Shown piece by piece: positions 1 through 6,572 of a stretch of 13,705 nucleotides of DNA (position 1 is the first letter of the stretch; every line of letters starts with the position of its first letter). The translations under genes and the position numbers were made by a program. Origin of the DNA: an uncultured Microbacterium sp. (lineage in GTDB: Bacteria; Actinomycetota; Actinomycetes; Actinomycetales; Microbacteriaceae); assembly GCA_937988695.1 (NCBI GenBank), contig CALKHM010000033.1:1-13705 (forward strand), given 5' to 3'. The notes below the pieces were generated by a model that saw nothing but the letters and a program-made list of their open reading frames with translations, was not told the origin of the DNA and ran no database searches.

Positions 1-48
1 TACGAGATATTGGCGTGACTGGAGTTCAGACGTGTGCTCTTCCGATCT
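1..48 (+). other. Untrimmed Illumina TruSeq index adapter (artefact)
   Basis: Bases 1-8 match the end of the Illumina P7 region, bases 9-14 read ATTGGC, and bases 15-48 match the multiplexing read-2 primer ending in GCTCTTCCGATCT. ATTGGC is the reverse complement of GCCAAT, which is TruSeq index 6. This is synthetic library sequence left at a contig end, not biology. Genomic sequence begins at base 49. The apparent GTG start at 34 of the first reading frame lies inside the adapter, so it is not a real start. Confidence 0.97.
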
Positions 49-1218
49 AGCGTCTACAACCTGATCTTCGGCATCGGCGTCTTCCTCGTCCTGATCTTCT
101 TCTGCCTGCAACTCATCACCGGGCTGATCCGCCGCGACCCGACCGCGCTGTCCAGAGCCGCGCTCGGCGCGGCGAAATCGGTGCTGGGCGCGTTCGTGGT
201 CGTCACGCTGACCGCGCTCGCACTGGAAATCGTGGACCAGCTCAGCATCGGCATCATCCAGGCATCCGGCGAGACCACCGGGACGATGGGCGACAAGATC
301 ATCCTGCTCGCCGCCGGGCTGTCCGGCATCAACATCGCTGCGCCCGGCGTCGGCGCGATCGTGACGATCTTCCTCGCTGGGCTGATGATCGCCGCGGTCG
401 CGATCGTCTGGTTCAGCCTGCTGATCCGCAAGGCGCTGCTGCTGGTCGGCGTGGTGCTGGCACCGATCGCGTTCGCCGGCGCGTCCTGGGACGCCACCAA
501 AGGGTGGATCGGGAAATGGGCGGCGTTCGTGATCGCGCTCATCATCAGCAAGCTCGTGCTCGTCGTCATCTTCTTGCTGGCGATCACGCAGATCGCCACC
601 CCGATCGAGCTTGACGTCGCCGCCGTCACCGAGCCGATCACCGGCATCGTTCTCATGGGTATCGCGGCCTTCGCGCCCTACATGGTCTACCGCTTCGTCT
701 CCTTCGTCGGCTTCGACCTGTACCAGCAGATGGGCACCGAGCAGGAGGCCAAGAACGCGCTCAACCGTCCCGTCCCGATCCCGTCCAAGCCCCAAGGCGG
801 CGGCGAGCCCAAGAAGGTTCTCGATGACCCGAAGGATGGTGGCGGGTCTGGCGGCGGCTCGGGCGGCACGCCACCGCCCACGACTCCCGCACCGGCCGCG
901 GGCGGCAGTGCGGGCACAGCCGGGGCCGGAGCGGGAGCTGGAGGTGGAGCAGGCGCCGGTGCAGGAGCGGGGGCTGGTGCTGCTGCCGCGGGACCGGCGG
1001 CGGCCGTTGTGGTCGGCGCGAAGGTCGCCAAGGACGCCGCCGAAGCCGGGCCGAAGGCGGGCAAGGCCGTCGCGGGTCAGGCCGAAAGCGCCGCGGACGC
1101 CGCAGACGGGCAGAACGGCGGCACCCCGCCGCCGTCGCAGACCCCTCCGCCGTCCACACCGCAGCCGCGAACTCCCGCGCCGTCCAAGTCAGGGCAGCCG
1201 CAGACCGGGAAGGAGTGA
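49..1218 (+). CDS. TrbL/VirB6-like conjugal transfer membrane protein, 5' truncated
   Basis: The frame is open from the adapter junction, so the true N-terminus is missing; 389 codons are visible. Counting Ser at 49 as residue 1, hydrophobic segments fall near residues 4-27, 46-65, 102-122, 127-144, 158-182 and 196-218. A soluble, low-complexity tail of about 140 residues rich in Gly, Ala, Pro and Lys follows. A polytopic core with a disordered C-terminal tail, directly before an SCO6880-family gene, is typical of the TrbL/VirB6-like inner-membrane channel subunit of actinobacterial type IV secretion clusters. The family call rests on topology and context; no catalytic motif is expected. The next gene starts 6 bp after the TGA, and the AAGGAG at 1210-1215, inside the end of this gene, is that gene's ribosome binding site, so the two are co-transcribed. 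It could instead be an unrelated multi-pass protein co-opted for transfer, but position and order argue against that. Confidence 0.75.
   Translation, partial: SVYNLIFGIGVFLVLIFFCLQLITGLIRRDPTALSRAALGAAKSVLGAFVVVTLTALALEIVDQLSIGIIQASGETTGTMGDKIILLAAGLSGINIAAPGVGAIVTIFLAGLMIAAVAIVWFSLLIRKALLLVGVVLAPIAFAGASWDATKGWIGKWAAFVIALIISKLVLVVIFLLAITQIATPIELDVAAVTEPITGIVLMGIAAFAPYMVYRFVSFVGFDLYQQMGTEQEAKNALNRPVPIPSKPQGGGEPKKVLDDPKDGGGSGGGSGGTPPPTTPAPAAGGSAGTAGAGAGAGGGAGAGAGAGAGAAAAGPAAAVVVGAKVAKDAAEAGPKAGKAVAGQAESAADAADGQNGGTPPPSQTPPPSTPQPRTPAPSKSGQPQTGKE
840..1205 (+). repeat. Low-complexity Gly/Ala/Pro coding tract
   Basis: This stretch encodes the tail of the VirB6-like protein. It holds Gly-Gly-Ser runs near 840-870, alternating Gly-Ala dipeptides over about 918-985, a poly-Ala patch, and Pro-rich segments near 1120-1180. 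GC is extreme and it opens long spurious frames on both strands. Such tails are common in actinobacterial membrane proteins of transfer systems and probably form a disordered cytoplasmic or wall-spanning linker; that role is inference. Confidence 0.7.
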
Positions 1219-1224
1219 TCGGCC

Positions 1225-2694
1225 ATGCCCACGGCGACGGAACGAAAGACGCCCGGTAGCGAGCTGACGCCGATGAAGTTCAGCCGGCTCACCCGCCGTG
1301 GGGTGCTGCTCGGCCTCTCGGTCTCTCAGCTCATCACCCTCGGCATTGGCGGTCTGAGCCTGTTAGCCGCGTTCTACGGCGGCGCCGGGATGCTGCTGGC
1401 CTACACCGCCCCGGTCTGGCTGCTCGCCGTGGTGCTGACCTGGGTGCCAGTCGCCGGGCGGCCGATGGTCGAGTGGCTCCCGGTCGCGCTCTGGTGGCTG
1501 TGGCGCTCCACCGGCGGGCAACTGCTCTACCGGCGCCGGATCGTCAAGCCCCGCCCGGCCGGGAGTCTCGCGCTGCCCGGCGACATGGCCCGGCTGCGGG
1601 AGCACCTGGACCCCGAGACCGGGGCGTGCATGATCCACGACCCTCGCCAGGCGACCTTGACGGTCGTGACGGAAGTGACCCATCCGGCATTCATCCTGCT
1701 CGACCCCGGCGAGCAAGAGCGCCGCGTCACCTCCTGGGGACGGGTGCTCGCCACGGTCTGCCGCTCGGGGAGGATCGCGACCCTGCAAGTGCTCGAACGG
1801 ACCGTGCCGGACTCCGGTAGTGGGCTGGCGGAGTGGTGGGCCGAGCACGGCACCGACGACGGCTCCTGGGCCGCGACCACCTACCGCGAGCTGATCGAGC
1901 GTGCCGGCCCCGCCGGGGAACGGCACGCCACCACGGTCAGCCTCTCCCTGGACATGAAGGTCGCGGCTCGACAGATCAGGACCGCCGGCGGCGGCATCCG
2001 CGGTGCCGCCGCGGTGCTCCGGCAGGAGATGGCGACCCTGACCGCGGCGCTGCGGTCTGCGGACCTGACCCCATCGGGGTGGCTCGGCCCCGGTCAGGTC
2101 GCGGTCATCCTCCGCTCGGCGTATGACCCGGCCGTGGCCGCCACCTTGGAGCGCCACGGGCGGCTCGGGCAGGAGCTCGCCGCCGCCGGCCCGGTCGCGG
2201 TCACCGAGACCTGGGGCAACCTGCGCACCGACTCCGCGTGGCACACCGTGCTGTGGGTCTCGGAGTGGCCCCGCAGCCTCGTCTATCCGGGGTTCCTCGC
2301 GCCGGTGCTGCTCTCCACCGGCATCCAACGGGCGGTGTCGCTGATCTACACCCCGATGCGCTCGGACCAGGCGGCCCGCGACATCCGCAAGAAGAAGGTC
2401 GAGCACATCTCGGATGCGGCCCAGCGCGCCCGGATCGGGCAGATCGAGGACGCCGCGCAGACCGCCGAGTACCAAGACGTTCTCCAGCAGGAAGCCGACC
2501 TGACCGCCGGCCACGGGATTCTACGGGTCTCCGGGCTCATCTCCGTCTCCGCCCCCAGCGTCGACGAGCTGGAAGCCGCGGTCGCCGCGATCGAACAAGC
2601 CGCGATCCAAGCCTCCTGCGAGACCCGAAGGCTCGTCGGCCAGCAAGCGGTCGCGTTCACGGCGGCCGCGCTGCCGCTGTGCCGCACGGTGTGA
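1225..2694 (+). CDS. SCO6880-family conjugation protein (VirB3/PrgI-like N-terminus)
   Basis: A 489-residue protein whose ATG at 1225 has AAGGAG 9 bp upstream. Two adjacent hydrophobic segments (about residues 28-49 and 53-76) are followed by a basic stretch (YRRRIVKPRP, near 103-112) and then a large soluble region. I recognise the overall sequence as the SCO6880 family found in Streptomyces and other actinobacterial transfer clusters. The paired N-terminal helices resemble PrgI/VirB3-type subunits. No Walker A or B motif is visible, so it is not an ATPase. It follows the VirB6-like gene and precedes two small unknown genes and a VirB4-like ATPase. It probably sits at the inner membrane as part of the secretion platform, and its soluble part may replace the N-terminal half that the downstream ATPase lacks; that is inference. 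Family assignment is fairly firm, biochemical role is not. Confidence 0.82.
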   Translation: MPTATERKTPGSELTPMKFSRLTRRGVLLGLSVSQLITLGIGGLSLLAAFYGGAGMLLAYTAPVWLLAVVLTWVPVAGRPMVEWLPVALWWLWRSTGGQLLYRRRIVKPRPAGSLALPGDMARLREHLDPETGACMIHDPRQATLTVVTEVTHPAFILLDPGEQERRVTSWGRVLATVCRSGRIATLQVLERTVPDSGSGLAEWWAEHGTDDGSWAATTYRELIERAGPAGERHATTVSLSLDMKVAARQIRTAGGGIRGAAAVLRQEMATLTAALRSADLTPSGWLGPGQVAVILRSAYDPAVAATLERHGRLGQELAAAGPVAVTETWGNLRTDSAWHTVLWVSEWPRSLVYPGFLAPVLLSTGIQRAVSLIYTPMRSDQAARDIRKKKVEHISDAAQRARIGQIEDAAQTAEYQDVLQQEADLTAGHGILRVSGLISVSAPSVDELEAAVAAIEQAAIQASCETRRLVGQQAVAFTAAALPLCRTV

Positions 2695-2744
2695 CCGGCG
2701 CGCTCACCTGGCAGGCATCCCACCCTCGTTGAAGGAGGCCCGTG
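2695..2744. other. Short intergenic gap with ribosome binding site
   Basis: This 50-bp spacer contains a strong AAGGAGG at 2732-2738, 6 bp before the ATG at 2745 and only 3 bp before the GTG at 2742. It therefore favours the ATG as the start of the next gene. No hairpin followed by T residues is visible, so transcription probably continues through the transfer block. Confidence 0.65.
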
Positions 2745-3542
2745 ATGCCGACATACACGAACCCGACCAGCGATGCCAGCGATGCCTACGAGGCGTTGCG
2801 CGGTCTGGCTCACGCCAGCCGTAGCTTCGAGGACCCGTCCGAGACCTACGTGGTGATCGGTGAGCTGTTGGGCGGGCTGCGATCGCTGCGGCAGGTGCTC
2901 GACCAGCTCGCCGCCGCCCATCTGAGCCGGCAGCATCACGTCACCGACGAGTCCCGCGAGTACAGCGGCGGTGCGGCCGAGGCGCTGGCCGCAGCGGATG
3001 AGCTGCACCAGGCCGGCACGCTCATCGACCAGGCCGACGACCGCCTGAGCGCGGCCATGACCCACTCGGGCCGGATCGTGTGGAACCCGCAGGACCGGAT
3101 GGTGGAGCGGTGGGTTGGCGTCGTGTTCCTCCAAGGCGAGGAAGCCGACCGGGTGATCGACCTCATCGACGCCCACGGGGTCGAGGCGGGGATCGAGCAT
3201 CTGTCGGCGTGGGACTACGGCGAGGAGACCACGAACGCCGCCTTGGAGAACGGCGACGTTCACGACACCGCCCCGGTCTATCCCGGTGACCGGCAGGCCG
3301 AGACCGGCGACTACGCGATGACCTACAACCCGATGGCCGGGCACGTCGCCCTGTACCGGCGGCACCTGATCCGTGCCGAGGACGCCATCGACAAAGAAGC
3401 AGGGGCGCACGTCCCGGCCCGCCGCCCGACGACAGGCCGTGAGCGAGAGACGGCCGGGCGGCGTAGCGCCGTCCGTGACGGGGGCTGGTTCGAGCATCCC
3501 GGCGTCGCCGCCGTCAAGCAGGCCCGCGGGCTGTCGCTCTGA
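2745..3542 (+). CDS. Hypothetical protein of the transfer cluster, two-part architecture
   Basis: A 265-residue protein of unknown function, started at ATG 2745 because AAGGAGG lies 6 bp upstream. The first part (about residues 1-105) is helical, rich in Ala, Leu, Glu and Gln, with no membrane segment, and looks like a small helical-bundle protein. The second part (about 106-210) begins near a WNPQDRMVERW stretch and is acidic, with a later YNPMAGHVALYRR patch; in related clusters I would expect this to be a separate small protein, so this may be a fusion. A basic linker and a short terminal motif (Trp-Phe-Glu-His-Pro then Ala-Arg-Gly-Leu-Ser-Leu) end the protein. That motif recurs at the end of the next gene. 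No enzymatic residues are evident. Conserved position between the SCO6880-family and VirB4-like genes suggests an accessory role in conjugation. Confidence 0.75.
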   Translation: MPTYTNPTSDASDAYEALRGLAHASRSFEDPSETYVVIGELLGGLRSLRQVLDQLAAAHLSRQHHVTDESREYSGGAAEALAAADELHQAGTLIDQADDRLSAAMTHSGRIVWNPQDRMVERWVGVVFLQGEEADRVIDLIDAHGVEAGIEHLSAWDYGEETTNAALENGDVHDTAPVYPGDRQAETGDYAMTYNPMAGHVALYRRHLIRAEDAIDKEAGAHVPARRPTTGRERETAGRRSAVRDGGWFEHPGVAAVKQARGLSL

Positions 3543-3583
3543 CATAGCCACCACGGAGACGTGCCGGCGCGCACCTGCCCGCC

Positions 3584-4051
3584 ATGAACAGCGCAGACCC
3601 CACCGCTTCGATGTCCCGGCACGTCGGGACGCTCACCTTGATCGTCTGGCCGGACTCGCCGCTGGGCGAGCACCAGCGATATGCCTACCGCATCGAGGAC
3701 ACCGCGACCGGGCAGACGCTCGTCGGCCGGGACCTGTTCACCGGCGCCGGAGCGCCGGTCGCCCCGGACCGCGCGATGCGCGACCTCGCCGCCTTCCTGG
3801 CAGCGGCCGGCGACGCCCGCCAGTACGCCATCGACAACCCCGGCAGCAGGCCCGAGCATGAGTGCCTGTTTCCCGGATGGGTCGCGGAGGCCGCTCGCCA
3901 GAACGCGGACGCGCTGGCACCGCTCGGCATCGAGGGCCCGCCGCAGCCCAAGCCGGACATGCCACAGCAGCCTCGCCCGGCGCCGGACTCGTCATGGTTC
4001 GACCGTCCCGCCGGCGGTTGGGTCTCCGGGGCGCGGGGGCGGTCGTTGTGA
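3584..4051 (+). CDS. Hypothetical small acidic protein of the transfer cluster
   Basis: A 155-residue protein of unknown function, soluble, with no signal peptide or membrane helix. Residues about 14-60 (TLTLIVWPDSPLG to the GRDLFTGAG stretch) look like a small beta-rich domain, followed by a helix with DRAMRDLAAFLAAAGDARQYA. Then comes a Pro-rich linker (PPQPKPDMPQQPRPAP) and a terminal motif with Trp-Phe-Asp-Arg-Pro and Ala-Arg-Gly-Arg-Ser-Leu. The ATG at 3584 has no good ribosome binding site; ATG 3611 is an alternative. Its TGA (4049-4051) overlaps the GTG start of the VirB4-like gene (4048-4050), so the two are translationally coupled. Its conserved place immediately before the ATPase suggests a partner or substrate of the secretion apparatus; this is inference. 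Confidence 0.7.
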   Translation: MNSADPTASMSRHVGTLTLIVWPDSPLGEHQRYAYRIEDTATGQTLVGRDLFTGAGAPVAPDRAMRDLAAFLAAAGDARQYAIDNPGSRPEHECLFPGWVAEAARQNADALAPLGIEGPPQPKPDMPQQPRPAPDSSWFDRPAGGWVSGARGRSL

Positions 4052-5565
4052 GCCGGGGCGAGAAGCTGCACACCGCTGTCCTCGTCACTCCCGCCTCGGA
4101 GCGGCGCCGGCTGCGCAAGCAGCGGCGGCAAGCCGCCGCCCGCCTCGTCGCCGAGCAGCGTCACGTCGAGAAGGAAGCGGCCCAGGCCAAGGCCGCCGCC
4201 GAACGGGCTGAACGCCGTGCCACGGTCTACCTGCCCGCCGCCGGCGAGCCCGGCCCGGCCGCGCTGAGGACACCGGGCCGCTTCCGGGTGGCCCGGCATC
4301 AGGACACCAGCGCCGTGCTCGCCGGGCAGTACCCGTTCCTGGCCGAAGCCGGGCTCGGAGCCGCGGGAATCTTCATCGGCCAAGACCTCTACAGCGGCTC
4401 CTCGTTCGTGTACGACCCGTGGGAGTTGTACCGCAGGGGCATCATCACCGCGCCGAACCTGATCTTGGCGGGGATCGTCGGCTCCGGGAAATCGTCGCTC
4501 GCCAAGAGCCTCTACACCCGCAGTCTGCCCTTCGGGTACCGCGTCTATGTCCCCGGCGACCCCAAAGGCGAGCACTCCGGCGTCGCCGAAGCAGTCGGCG
4601 GGAAAGCGATCATCCTCGGGCACGGGATGGGCAACAGGCTCAACCCATTGGATGAGGGCTACCGGCCCGGCGGCCTGTCCGACCAGGAGTGGGCCACCAC
4701 CCTCGCCGCGCGACGCCGCGATCTGCTCGGAGCCTTGACGGAGACGGTGCTGGATCGGCGGTTGGCGCCGTTGGAGCACACCGCGATCGACACCGCCCTG
4801 GCCGGCGCGGTGCGCGACGCGGACGTGCCGATCCTGCCGATGGTGGTCGACCGGCTGCTGCGCCCCGACCCTGCCGACGACCCGGACGGCCGGCTCACCG
4901 AGGACGGCCGCCAGGTCGGCCACGCGCTGCGCCGCCTGGTGGCTGGGGACCTGGCCGGTCTGTTCGACGGGCCGAGCACCGTCAGGTTCGACCCGTCGCT
5001 GCCGATGGTCAGTCTCGATCTGTCGCGCGTCACCGAGAACAGCACGTTGATTTCGGTGCTGATGACCTGCTCGTCGGCATGGATGGAAGCCGCCCTGCTC
5101 GACCCCAACGGGGGCCGCAGATGGGTCGTCTACGACGAGGCATGGAGGCTCATGTCCCACCCGGCGCTCCTGCGCAGAATGGACGCGCACTGGCGGCTGG
5201 CGAGGCACTACGGGCTGGCAAATCTGCTGGTGTTCCACAAGCTCAGCGACTTGGAGAACGTGGGCGATGCAGGGTCGGCGAACCGGGCGCTGGCGAACAG
5301 CCTGCTGGCGAACGCGGAGACGAGGATCGTCTACCGGCAGGAGACCGATCAGCTCGGCCCTACCGCCGTCGCGCTCGGGCTGACCGGCACCGAACGCCGC
5401 CTGCTGCCCGGACTCGGCACCGGGCAAGGGCTCTGGCGCATCAAGGACCGGAGCTTTGTCGTGCAGCACCAACTCCACCCCGCCGAGCTGGTCGCGTTCG
5501 ACACCACCGCCCGCATGACCGGAATTCCCCGCAAGTTCAGGAATTCTGAAGCCGGATCAGTGTGA
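4048..5565 (+). CDS. VirB4/TraC-like conjugation ATPase (C-terminal half type)
   Basis: A 505-residue protein started at GTG 4048, which overlaps the previous stop as GTGA. A longer frame to ATG 3862 exists but would run through the upstream gene. Residues 13-55 are a charged Arg/Lys/Ala/Glu helix, probably coiled coil. Walker A is GIVGSGKSS at residues 142-150 (Lys148), and Walker B is VVYDEAW with Asp363-Glu364. Downstream motifs near RQETDQLG and LGTGQGLWRIKDR fit the RecA-like domain of VirB4 proteins, which power pilus assembly and substrate transfer at the inner membrane. At 505 residues it is shorter than a full VirB4 (about 800) and lacks the usual N-terminal domain. It ends the transfer block here; the expected VirD4-type coupling protein is not seen. 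The last 29 bp overlap the convergent acetyltransferase gene, so the final residues may have been altered by the cargo insertion. Confidence 0.88.
   Translation: MSRGEKLHTAVLVTPASERRRLRKQRRQAAARLVAEQRHVEKEAAQAKAAAERAERRATVYLPAAGEPGPAALRTPGRFRVARHQDTSAVLAGQYPFLAEAGLGAAGIFIGQDLYSGSSFVYDPWELYRRGIITAPNLILAGIVGSGKSSLAKSLYTRSLPFGYRVYVPGDPKGEHSGVAEAVGGKAIILGHGMGNRLNPLDEGYRPGGLSDQEWATTLAARRRDLLGALTETVLDRRLAPLEHTAIDTALAGAVRDADVPILPMVVDRLLRPDPADDPDGRLTEDGRQVGHALRRLVAGDLAGLFDGPSTVRFDPSLPMVSLDLSRVTENSTLISVLMTCSSAWMEAALLDPNGGRRWVVYDEAWRLMSHPALLRRMDAHWRLARHYGLANLLVFHKLSDLENVGDAGSANRALANSLLANAETRIVYRQETDQLGPTAVALGLTGTERRLLPGLGTGQGLWRIKDRSFVVQHQLHPAELVAFDTTARMTGIPRKFRNSEAGSV
5537..5565. other. Convergent gene overlap at the transfer/cargo junction
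   Basis: The last 29 bp of the VirB4-like gene (+) and of arsN1 (-) are the same DNA. Two GAATTC hexamers lie at 5522-5527 and 5541-5546 in otherwise GC-rich sequence. No target-site duplication or transposon end can be recognised, but the switch from transfer genes to resistance genes and from + to - coding is complete at this point. Confidence 0.6.
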
Positions 5566-6163
5566 AGATGCGGCTTGAGGTGTCGTTGGGCGTGGTGTGA
5601 GGTTGCGTGTTCGTGGAAGATGCGCCCTCACTCCGCTCGTCGGCGTCGGCGTCGGCGTCGGGGGTGCGGCGTTCCACGAGGATGGTGTCGCGCCAGCGGC
5701 CGGCGTGGGGTCCATACGTCATGCGGGCGATGCGCTCTCGTCGACCGACGGCACGGAACCCGGTGCGTTCGTGGAGGCGCAGGCTCGCGGTGTTCTCGGG
5801 GAAGATCGACGACTGGATGGTCCAGATGCCGGCCTGATCCGCGAGATCGAGAAACGTGCTCAGGAGCTGGGTGCCGACGCGGTGCCCTTCGGCTTCGGGG
5901 TGGATGTAGATGGAGTGTTCGACGACGCCCGCGTACACCGTCCGCGCCGACACGGGAGATGCGGCAGCCCAGCCGAGGATGCGGTCAGCGGAATCGACGG
6001 CGATGACACTGAGATTCGGGTGCTTGCCTGCGGCGAAGGCCACCCAGTCTGCGGGTGGGGCTGTTTCGAAGGTCGCGTGCCCGGTGGCGATCCCCGCCTG
6101 GTAGATCGTCGCGACGTCGGGCCAGTCGGACTCGGCCATCGGCCGGAACCGGAGCGGCTGCAT
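5537..6163 (-). CDS. arsN1: ArsN1-type GNAT N-acetyltransferase (arsinothricin resistance)
   Basis: Starting at ATG 6163 the protein has 208 residues; its start shares one base with the arsR stop (TGATG), so it is translated by coupling. Residues 4-166 match the phosphinothricin/arsinothricin acetyltransferase family: RFRPMAESDW start, GHATFET near 28-34, HSIYIHPEAEG near 83-93, and SSIFPENTASLRLHERTGFR at 118-137. ArsN1 proteins acetylate the alpha-amino group of arsinothricin, an organoarsenical antibiotic; pairing with arsR supports ArsN1 over a phosphinothricin role. The acetyl-CoA loop, normally Arg/Gln-x-x-Gly-x-Gly/Ala, reads EGHRVG at 92-97, so the central Gly is Arg; whether this is a subfamily feature or a weakening change is unknown. 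Residues 167-208 are an unusual tail beginning with an Asp-Ala repeat and finishing in DNA that also encodes the VirB4-like C-terminus. Confidence 0.8.
   Translation of the reverse strand: MQPLRFRPMAESDWPDVATIYQAGIATGHATFETAPPADWVAFAAGKHPNLSVIAVDSADRILGWAAASPVSARTVYAGVVEHSIYIHPEAEGHRVGTQLLSTFLDLADQAGIWTIQSSIFPENTASLRLHERTGFRAVGRRERIARMTYGPHAGRWRDTILVERRTPDADADADERSEGASSTNTQPHTTPNDTSSRIFTLIRLQNS
5639..5661 (+). repeat. Hexanucleotide tandem repeat GTCGGC, nearly four units
   Basis: Three exact copies of GTCGGC plus a partial fourth. On the minus strand it encodes the alternating Asp-Ala stretch at residues 169-175 of the ArsN1-type acetyltransferase, exactly where homologues normally end. It is likely to be slippage-prone and marks the start of the C-terminal extension. 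Confidence 0.8.
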
Positions 6164-6516
6164 CAGGCGGTGAACGCCCGTGCGGCGTTGGCGAGGGTGC
6201 CGATCGTGGGCTGGTAGTACGCCCACTTGCCGCGCTGCTCACGGGTGACGAGCCCGGCTTCGACGAGCAGCTTCATGTGGTGCGACACCGTCGGTTGGGA
6301 GAGGCCGACAGGGGCGGTGAGGTCGCACACGCACATCTCCCCGCTCGCACTCGCGGTGATCAGCGAGAACAGCTTGACCCGGTTCGGGTCCCCGAGCGCT
6401 TTGAACACCTTCGCGAGCTCCAGCGCAGTCGCGTCGTCGACCATGGCGTCGACCGGAGGCGGGCAGCGCGAGGCCTGCGCGGATGTCGTGTCGAGCGTCA
6501 CGGGGAGAGCGGTCAT
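6163..6516 (-). CDS. arsR: ArsR-family arsenite-responsive repressor
   Basis: A 117-residue winged-helix repressor if started at ATG 6516. Longer starts at GTG 6534 and ATG 6531 are in frame. I prefer 6516 because a promoter (TCGACA, 17-bp spacer, CAGAAT) places the transcription start at or next to this ATG, implying a leaderless message. Residues 33-55 carry the ALGDPNRVKLFSLI helix; EMCVCDL (Cys62 and Cys64) is the classical alpha-3 As(III)-binding motif of ArsR; LSQPTVSHHMKLL (72-84) is the recognition helix. An additional Cys18 precedes the core and could be a third ligand. Arsenite binding should release it from DNA. It is coupled to arsN1 through TGATG and faces the flavoprotein gene across a paired operator, so it probably controls both directions. 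Confidence 0.9.
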   Translation of the reverse strand: MTALPVTLDTTSAQASRCPPPVDAMVDDATALELAKVFKALGDPNRVKLFSLITASASGEMCVCDLTAPVGLSQPTVSHHMKLLVEAGLVTREQRGKWAYYQPTIGTLANAARAFTA

Positions 6517-6522
6517 GCTCCT

Positions 6523-6551
6523 ATTCTGCATCACGTATTGACAGTTGTCGA
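6523..6551 (-). promoter_or_regulatory. Predicted arsR promoter (leaderless)
   Basis: Read on the minus strand: -35 TCGACA (6551-6546), 17-bp spacer, -10 CAGAAT (6528-6523). The predicted start lies about 7 bp downstream, at the A of the ATG at 6516. The -35 sits inside the left operator-like site, which would allow direct repression. The -10 matches the consensus at only four of six positions. Confidence 0.5.
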
Positions 6552-6552
6552 T
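6537..6552. promoter_or_regulatory. ArsR operator candidate, left copy
   Basis: The 16-bp sequence ATTGACAGTTGTCGAT is an imperfect palindrome (ATTGA, 6 bp, TCGAT) covering the predicted arsR -35. A mirror-image partner lies at 6573-6588. Outer blocks ATTGACA and CGATGG here pair exactly with CCATCG and TGTCAAT there. Its position between arsR and the divergent flavoprotein gene makes ArsR the likely ligand. Confidence 0.7.
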
Positions 6553-6572
6553 GGGTTGGGCAGGCTTGATCC

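Noticed and set aside
34..48. GTG start for the first gene
   Set aside because: It lies in the sequencing adapter; the frame is simply open from base 49.
3862..4047. Longer N-terminus for the VirB4-like ATPase from ATG 3862
   Set aside because: It would overlap the upstream gene by 190 bp in another frame, gives Arg/Gly/Pro-rich shadow sequence, and the GTGA overlap at 4048 is a better start.
3685..5478. A 597-codon open frame on the - strand
   Set aside because: It is antisense to the VirB4-like gene and shows no recognisable domain; high GC keeps this frame open.
5522..5546. Two GAATTC sites as transposon or integration ends
   Set aside because: The shared core is only 7 bp (GGAATTC) with no further similarity, and no transposase or integrase is present.
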